Below are positions 60,570 through 64,000 of a DNA stretch of 64,000 nucleotides, piece after piece. The position numbers were made by a program, and so were the translations under genes. The DNA is from Tatumella saanichensis (GTDB lineage Bacteria > Pseudomonadota > Gammaproteobacteria > Enterobacterales > Enterobacteriaceae), in assembly GCF_000439375.1 (NCBI RefSeq), contig NZ_ATMI01000003.1, positions 62,001-126,000 of the forward strand, written 5' to 3'. The notes under the pieces are model-generated. The model saw only the letters and a program-made list of their open reading frames with translations. It searched no databases and was not told the origin of the DNA. Numbering within the stretch: the stretch's first letter is position 1; each line of letters begins with the position of its first letter.

Positions 60570-61457
60570 TCAGCGCTGTCGGGGAGGCTGTGGCAGGAAC
60601 ATCAGCAGATTCGAACAGCCAATGCACAGTAGCCCGATCACGGTGGTCAGCTGCCAGACAAATCCTTCATAGCGGGCCGATAATGCCAAGGCGACCAACG
60701 GGAATAGCAAAGTGCTCCAACTGGCTTTTGCTGCACCAATACGGACAAGCAAAATAAAATAAGCACCGAAGCCACACACTGAACCGATAACTGCCAGATA
60801 GACTACTGCTGTAAGCCAGGGTAGGTTCAGTGATGGAGCCAGTGAGGCGCCGCGTAATAAAGCGATCACTGCCATGATCAGGCTGCCATATAGCATCGCC
60901 CATGCGGTTGTGCTGAGTGCATCTTGCTGTTGCTGCTGATGGTGTATACCGATCATATTACCCAGTGAAAATCCATAGGTGCCGAGGGCACAGAGACCCA
61001 CACCGTATAGCAGATTGAGGGAAAAGTGGTTCTCCTGTAATTGAGGCCAGAAAAGAATAACCATTCCCGTCAGACCGAGGATTAACGCTGGTACAAAGCG
61101 CGGCGCAGGCTTTTGACCGAAAAATAAGCGGCTATTGAGGGCGTTATACAACACCGCCATTGAGAATATCACTGACTCTAGGCCGCTGTTAACCCACTGT
61201 GCTGCCGTGTAAAAGCACAGAAAGTTAGCCCCGAAGATACAGCTCCCTTGAATCAGGCACAGAGTGTGGGTCGCTGCTGGCAAGCGTCGTAAACGGCTCA
61301 CGCCTTTCAGTATCACTAGCAGCAACAGTGAGGCGAAGAAAAATCGCCAGAAGACAGCGGTTTCTACCGCAACATTAGCGCTGTGTTGCTGAACAAAAAT
61401 GGCAATCCAAGTGGTTCCCCAGATAAGTACCACCGCAAAATAAAGTAAAAATGTCAT
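60570..61457 (-). CDS. EamA/DMT-family transporter
   Basis: The 295-residue inner membrane protein has ten hydrophobic segments in two EamA repeats, with 'LIWGTTWIAIFVQQ' in the first and 'LWQNTR'-like sequence absent. I chose the ATG at 61457, with GGGGGAGAG upstream; an ATG five codons earlier (61472) is possible. Relatives export metabolites or amino acids, but the substrate cannot be told from sequence. It is divergent from an AraC-family gene, which may regulate it. Confidence 0.88.
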   Translation of the reverse strand: MTFLLYFAVVLIWGTTWIAIFVQQHSANVAVETAVFWRFFFASLLLLVILKGVSRLRRLPAATHTLCLIQGSCIFGANFLCFYTAAQWVNSGLESVIFSMAVLYNALNSRLFFGQKPAPRFVPALILGLTGMVILFWPQLQENHFSLNLLYGVGLCALGTYGFSLGNMIGIHHQQQQQDALSTTAWAMLYGSLIMAVIALLRGASLAPSLNLPWLTAVVYLAVIGSVCGFGAYFILLVRIGAAKASWSTLLFPLVALALSARYEGFVWQLTTVIGLLCIGCSNLLMFLPQPPRQR

Positions 61458-61631
61458 ACTCTCCCCCGTCAAACGGTGAGTATCCCTTTTTTATCGGGGC
61501 AGGATTTGTACCGGCTTGCGGTCTACTTGTATGAAGCTGCTTTTTTATGATGATCATACCCGAACAATAGTGGTGGCACACCGGCAGGGCAGGGTAAAGT
61601 AGTTTCAAGCGAGTTATGGGAAGAGGGAAAA

Positions 61632-62504
61632 ATGGCAAATTACCAGACACTGGAAATCCTTCAACGGCATAAGGCCAAGCTACTGACATCGGTGGTGTTG
61701 GATAATGGGGTACAACTGGCCTCATGGTTTAACCAGTGTGACCGAGTGACGAATCTCAGTGATCACCATACTCTTAGCCTATATACCCAAGAGGGGTATG
61801 ATACTTGGCATAAAACCCCCCACGGCTGGCGTAATGGCGGTGCACCGGATCGTTTTTGTCTGATGCCATCACAGACAGAGTCGATTTGGGATGTGCGGTC
61901 GCAACTCTATTTTTCCCATCTATACTGTACGCCGCAGCATTTGACGACATTGGCGGAGAAAATCTGGGATCGGGGCGGAGCTCAGGTCGCACCAGATGAA
62001 AAAGTCTTTGGTAATGACCCGAGGATAAGTCAGATTTATCGGCAATTTCTACTAAATTGTGATTGGCAACAACCGGCGAATCATCTGATGCTAAGCAGTG
62101 CCAGCACGCTGCTGCTCACCTGCCTGGTACAAGATTACAGTAATGTCCGCTGGGAACTACCGCAGGTCCGTGGCGGGTTGGCACCTACGGTACTGCGGCG
62201 AGTCTACGACTATATCGAGCAACATCTCAGTGAGCCACTGACCCTGGCAGATCTGGCAGCACAGGCAGCGCTCAGCGAGTACCATTTTGCTCGTATGTTT
62301 CGGCACAGCAGTGGTCACTCTCCGCATCAGTTTGTGATGGTGAGACGGATGCAAAAAGCGATGAGTTTGCTGCGTCATTCACAGCTCCCTTTAACCGCTA
62401 TCGCAGAAGAATGTGGATTTTCGTCACTCAGTCACTTTAGTCGTCGTTTTCGTCAGCAATATGGTCAGACACCTTCTGCGGTCCGAGCGCAGTTTGTGTG
62501 CTGA
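61632..62504 (+). CDS. AraC-family transcriptional regulator
   Basis: The 290-residue protein has an N-terminal ligand domain of the cupin-like AraC type and a C-terminal pair of helix-turn-helix motifs: 'LTLADLAAQAALSEYHFARMFRHSSGHSPHQFV' and 'LPLTAIAEECGFSSLSHFSRRFRQQYGQTPSAVR'. AGAGGG precedes the ATG. The 174-bp gap to the divergent EamA gene probably contains its binding sites. Confidence 0.9.
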   Translation: MANYQTLEILQRHKAKLLTSVVLDNGVQLASWFNQCDRVTNLSDHHTLSLYTQEGYDTWHKTPHGWRNGGAPDRFCLMPSQTESIWDVRSQLYFSHLYCTPQHLTTLAEKIWDRGGAQVAPDEKVFGNDPRISQIYRQFLLNCDWQQPANHLMLSSASTLLLTCLVQDYSNVRWELPQVRGGLAPTVLRRVYDYIEQHLSEPLTLADLAAQAALSEYHFARMFRHSSGHSPHQFVMVRRMQKAMSLLRHSQLPLTAIAEECGFSSLSHFSRRFRQQYGQTPSAVRAQFVC

Positions 62505-62520
62505 GGCATAACTTCTGTGG

Positions 62521-62775
62521 TCACTGACGAGGATCACTTTCGCCGAGGAAAAAGTACCACAGGGGAACAGACAGCATGGCAGTAAAAACGGTGGTATAGA
62601 GGGCTATCATAAAGCATTGAGTGATCCACAGATCCATCGGCCATTCACTAAAGGCCAGCTGATATTGGTCCACAACGCCACCAATAATGGCGCGGGAGAT
62701 CACGGTGGCGGTGATCAGTGCAACAATGATCACGCTGATGACAAAGTGGCGGGGCTTTTTATGGGTTATCTTCAT
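62521..62775 (-). CDS. Small two-segment membrane protein, DUF2798-like
   Basis: The 84-residue product has two hydrophobic segments (about 10-34 and 46-75) joined by a short loop, preceded by a basic N-terminus 'MKITHKKPRH'. The pattern fits DUF2798 proteins, though I assign this by shape rather than by firm motifs. AGGTG lies upstream of the ATG. Function is unknown. It is convergent with the AraC gene, 16 bp away. Confidence 0.7.
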   Translation of the reverse strand: MKITHKKPRHFVISVIIVALITATVISRAIIGGVVDQYQLAFSEWPMDLWITQCFMIALYTTVFTAMLSVPLWYFFLGESDPRQ

Positions 62776-62972
62776 CGCTACACCTCACTGTTAACTGTTC
62801 CGTAAACTCGCCAGTTGATGCCACCCTTGACGCATCAGTAGGCTTCACAAGCCTATTGCCACAAAGCCCGAGCACTGAACAGATTATTTTTAATAATGTA
62901 TTAACAATTATACTACAAGGGAGGTGCTGGATACCACTCAGTGGTGCTAGCCGCGAGGAGCTTTCCACAGAT

Positions 62973-63081
62973 AAAAAAAACCAGTGCCTACGGCACTGGT
63001 TGTCAGAAACGAGGTGTGCTATCAACATTTATAATTAAATTCAACCCGACTTAATCACAGTTAATTGGCAGAGAAAAATAG
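62973..63081 (-). ncRNA. Candidate small RNA upstream of cho
   Basis: A strong minus-strand terminator (stem AACCAGTGCC/GGCACTGGTT with eight T at 62980-62973) has no protein gene on its 5' side within 300 bp. A possible promoter sits at TTGCTA (63117-63112), an 18-bp spacer, and TATATA (63093-63088). Together they predict a transcript of about 108 nt. No known small RNA is recognised. The terminator is firm; the promoter is weak. Confidence 0.45.
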
Positions 63082-63305
63082 TTTTTTTATATAGCAGGCT
63101 CTAATCTGTCATAGCAACCAGCAATAATTGTAGTGTTTTTATTTTATATCTATATTAATCAATTGGTTAAGTTTAATGCTCTAGTGGGGCGATTTTTTTC
63201 AGTCAATAAAGCATTGTTACCTTGCGTCAGTCCGCACAGCAGGATAAGCAAAAAGTGGTCAAAAGAAAGACACTGTTGTTCAGTGAAAAAAGGTCAATTA
63301 TTGTT

Positions 63306-64000
63306 ATGAAATCCCGAAACTATCGCTGGCAACTGGAAAAGGTCCCTTTCGTCTATCCTGTTGCACTGCGTGAGAACATTGAAAGCGTGCCCGCGGTGGC
63401 TGGTGTCTATTTTTTTTATGGTGAAAGTGAAACCCTGCCACTGTATATCGGTAAAAGCGTCAACCTTCGTTCGCGACTGTTATCACATTTGCGTAACCCC
63501 GATGAAGCAAAACTATTGCGACAGACACGTTATATCCGTTATCAGGAGACTGCTGGGGAGATCAGTGCATTGCTGCTTGAAGCTCAGCTCATCAAACAGC
63601 TCAAGCCACTGTATAACAAAAGGTTAAGAAAGCTGCGTCAACTGCATACCCTGAAGCTGGATGAACAGGTTGTCGACGTTGTGTCTTTGAACCCTCAGGA
63701 CGTTGGCTGTACCGAAAATATTTTTGGTTTATTTAAGAACCGCTTCAGCGCTCGCAATGCCCTGATGGAGATCGCTGATCGCCACGCACTCTGCTATGGG
63801 TTATTGGGGATAGAAAAAAATCCTCCTGGCCGAGCCTGTTTCCGGCACGCCCTACGAAAATGTTCAGGGGCATGTTGTGGTGTGATCAGCCTAGAGCAAC
63901 ATCAAGCGCAGTTACGTGAAGCCCTAGAAGCAATGCGGGTGATCTGTTGGCCTTGGCCGGGCAGAATTGCGCTGCGAGAAGGGGATAAATATCAGGTCAT
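63306..64000 (+). CDS. cho: Excinuclease Cho (UvrC N-terminal homologue), 3' end outside the window
   Basis: Cho makes the 3' incision in UvrABC-type excision repair as an alternative to UvrC. The visible 231 residues contain the GIY-YIG nuclease domain ('AGVYFFYGESETLPLYIGKSVNLRSRLLSHLR'), a 'LFGLFKNRFSARNAL' region, and a Cys-rich stretch ('CFRHALRKCSGACCG') like that of UvrC, which probably binds an iron-sulfur cluster. The frame is open to the window edge. In E. coli cho is SOS-regulated; I found no good LexA box here. Confidence 0.93.
   Translation, partial: MKSRNYRWQLEKVPFVYPVALRENIESVPAVAGVYFFYGESETLPLYIGKSVNLRSRLLSHLRNPDEAKLLRQTRYIRYQETAGEISALLLEAQLIKQLKPLYNKRLRKLRQLHTLKLDEQVVDVVSLNPQDVGCTENIFGLFKNRFSARNALMEIADRHALCYGLLGIEKNPPGRACFRHALRKCSGACCGVISLEQHQAQLREALEAMRVICWPWPGRIALREGDKYQV

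Noticed and set aside
63106-63121. CTG-N10-CAG upstream of cho as a LexA box
   Set aside because: Only the outer triplets fit. The inner bases are far from the AT-rich LexA consensus, and the site is about 185 bp before the start.

Overview
The window is a chromosomal segment of a gammaproteobacterium of the order Enterobacterales. Nearly every gene has a close counterpart in Escherichia coli, and several blocks keep the E. coli gene order (bamC-purC-ypfJ-tmcA-ypfH-ypfN-dapE-yffB; hemF-amiA-ypeA-yfeZ-yfeY-yfeX; cysPTWAM; crr-ptsI-ptsH-cysK-cysZ-zipA-ligA-ypeB; yfeH-yfeR; tRNA-Val/Lys-gltX-yfeC-tRNA-Ala; nupC-mntH-glk-ypdB-ypdA). The blocks are joined differently from E. coli and carry extra genes, so this is not E. 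coli or Salmonella. I could not settle the genus. I see no prophage, insertion sequence, integrase or CRISPR array.

Layout. 1-9030: end of bamC, purC with an upstream PurR-like operator, the zinc peptidase ypfJ overlapping tmcA, ypfH, then ypfN/dapE/yffB on the minus strand and the asparagine permease ansP. 9200-15150: ampH, hemF and amiA on the minus strand, then the small plus-strand genes ypeA-yfeZ-yfeY-yfeX. 15350-20120: the sulfate/thiosulfate uptake operon cysPTWA plus cysM. 20230-29690: a CpxRA-like two-component pair that meets, stop codon to stop codon, the complete arnBCADTEF operon for lipid A modification with 4-amino-4-deoxy-arabinose. arnE is out of frame because of a 9-G run. 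30400-35350: PTS genes crr-ptsI-ptsH, cysK and cysZ. 35560-38890: zipA, ligA and a ypeB gene that lacks a standard start codon. 38900-43180: an EmrAB-type drug efflux operon with its own outer membrane channel. 43400-45420: yfeH and yfeR. 45500-46740: a tRNA operon (three Val-TAC, one Lys-TTT) followed by five tandem units, each holding a terminator and a copy of the tRNA-Lys 3' end. 47000-49300: gltX, yfeC and two tRNA-Ala genes. 49490-54880: an AI-2E family membrane protein, nupC, mntH with an MntR-like operator, and glk. 54900-60370: the pyruvate-sensing pair ypdA/ypdB, a stress protein coupled to an unknown membrane protein, and yhjX, the known target of YpdB in E. coli, with a matching direct repeat upstream. 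60570-64000: an EamA transporter, an AraC regulator, a small membrane protein, a candidate small RNA and the start of cho.

How the parts work together. Sulfur assimilation is split between the CysPTWA importer with CysM, and CysK with CysZ. Between them sit a PTS core and a lipid A modification operon with a neighbouring envelope-type two-component system. The ypdAB-yhjX cluster puts a sensor, its regulator and its transporter target within about 5.5 kb. The least explained structures are the tRNA-tail repeat array, the G-run in arnE, the unknown gene behind the stress protein, and the orphan terminator before cho.
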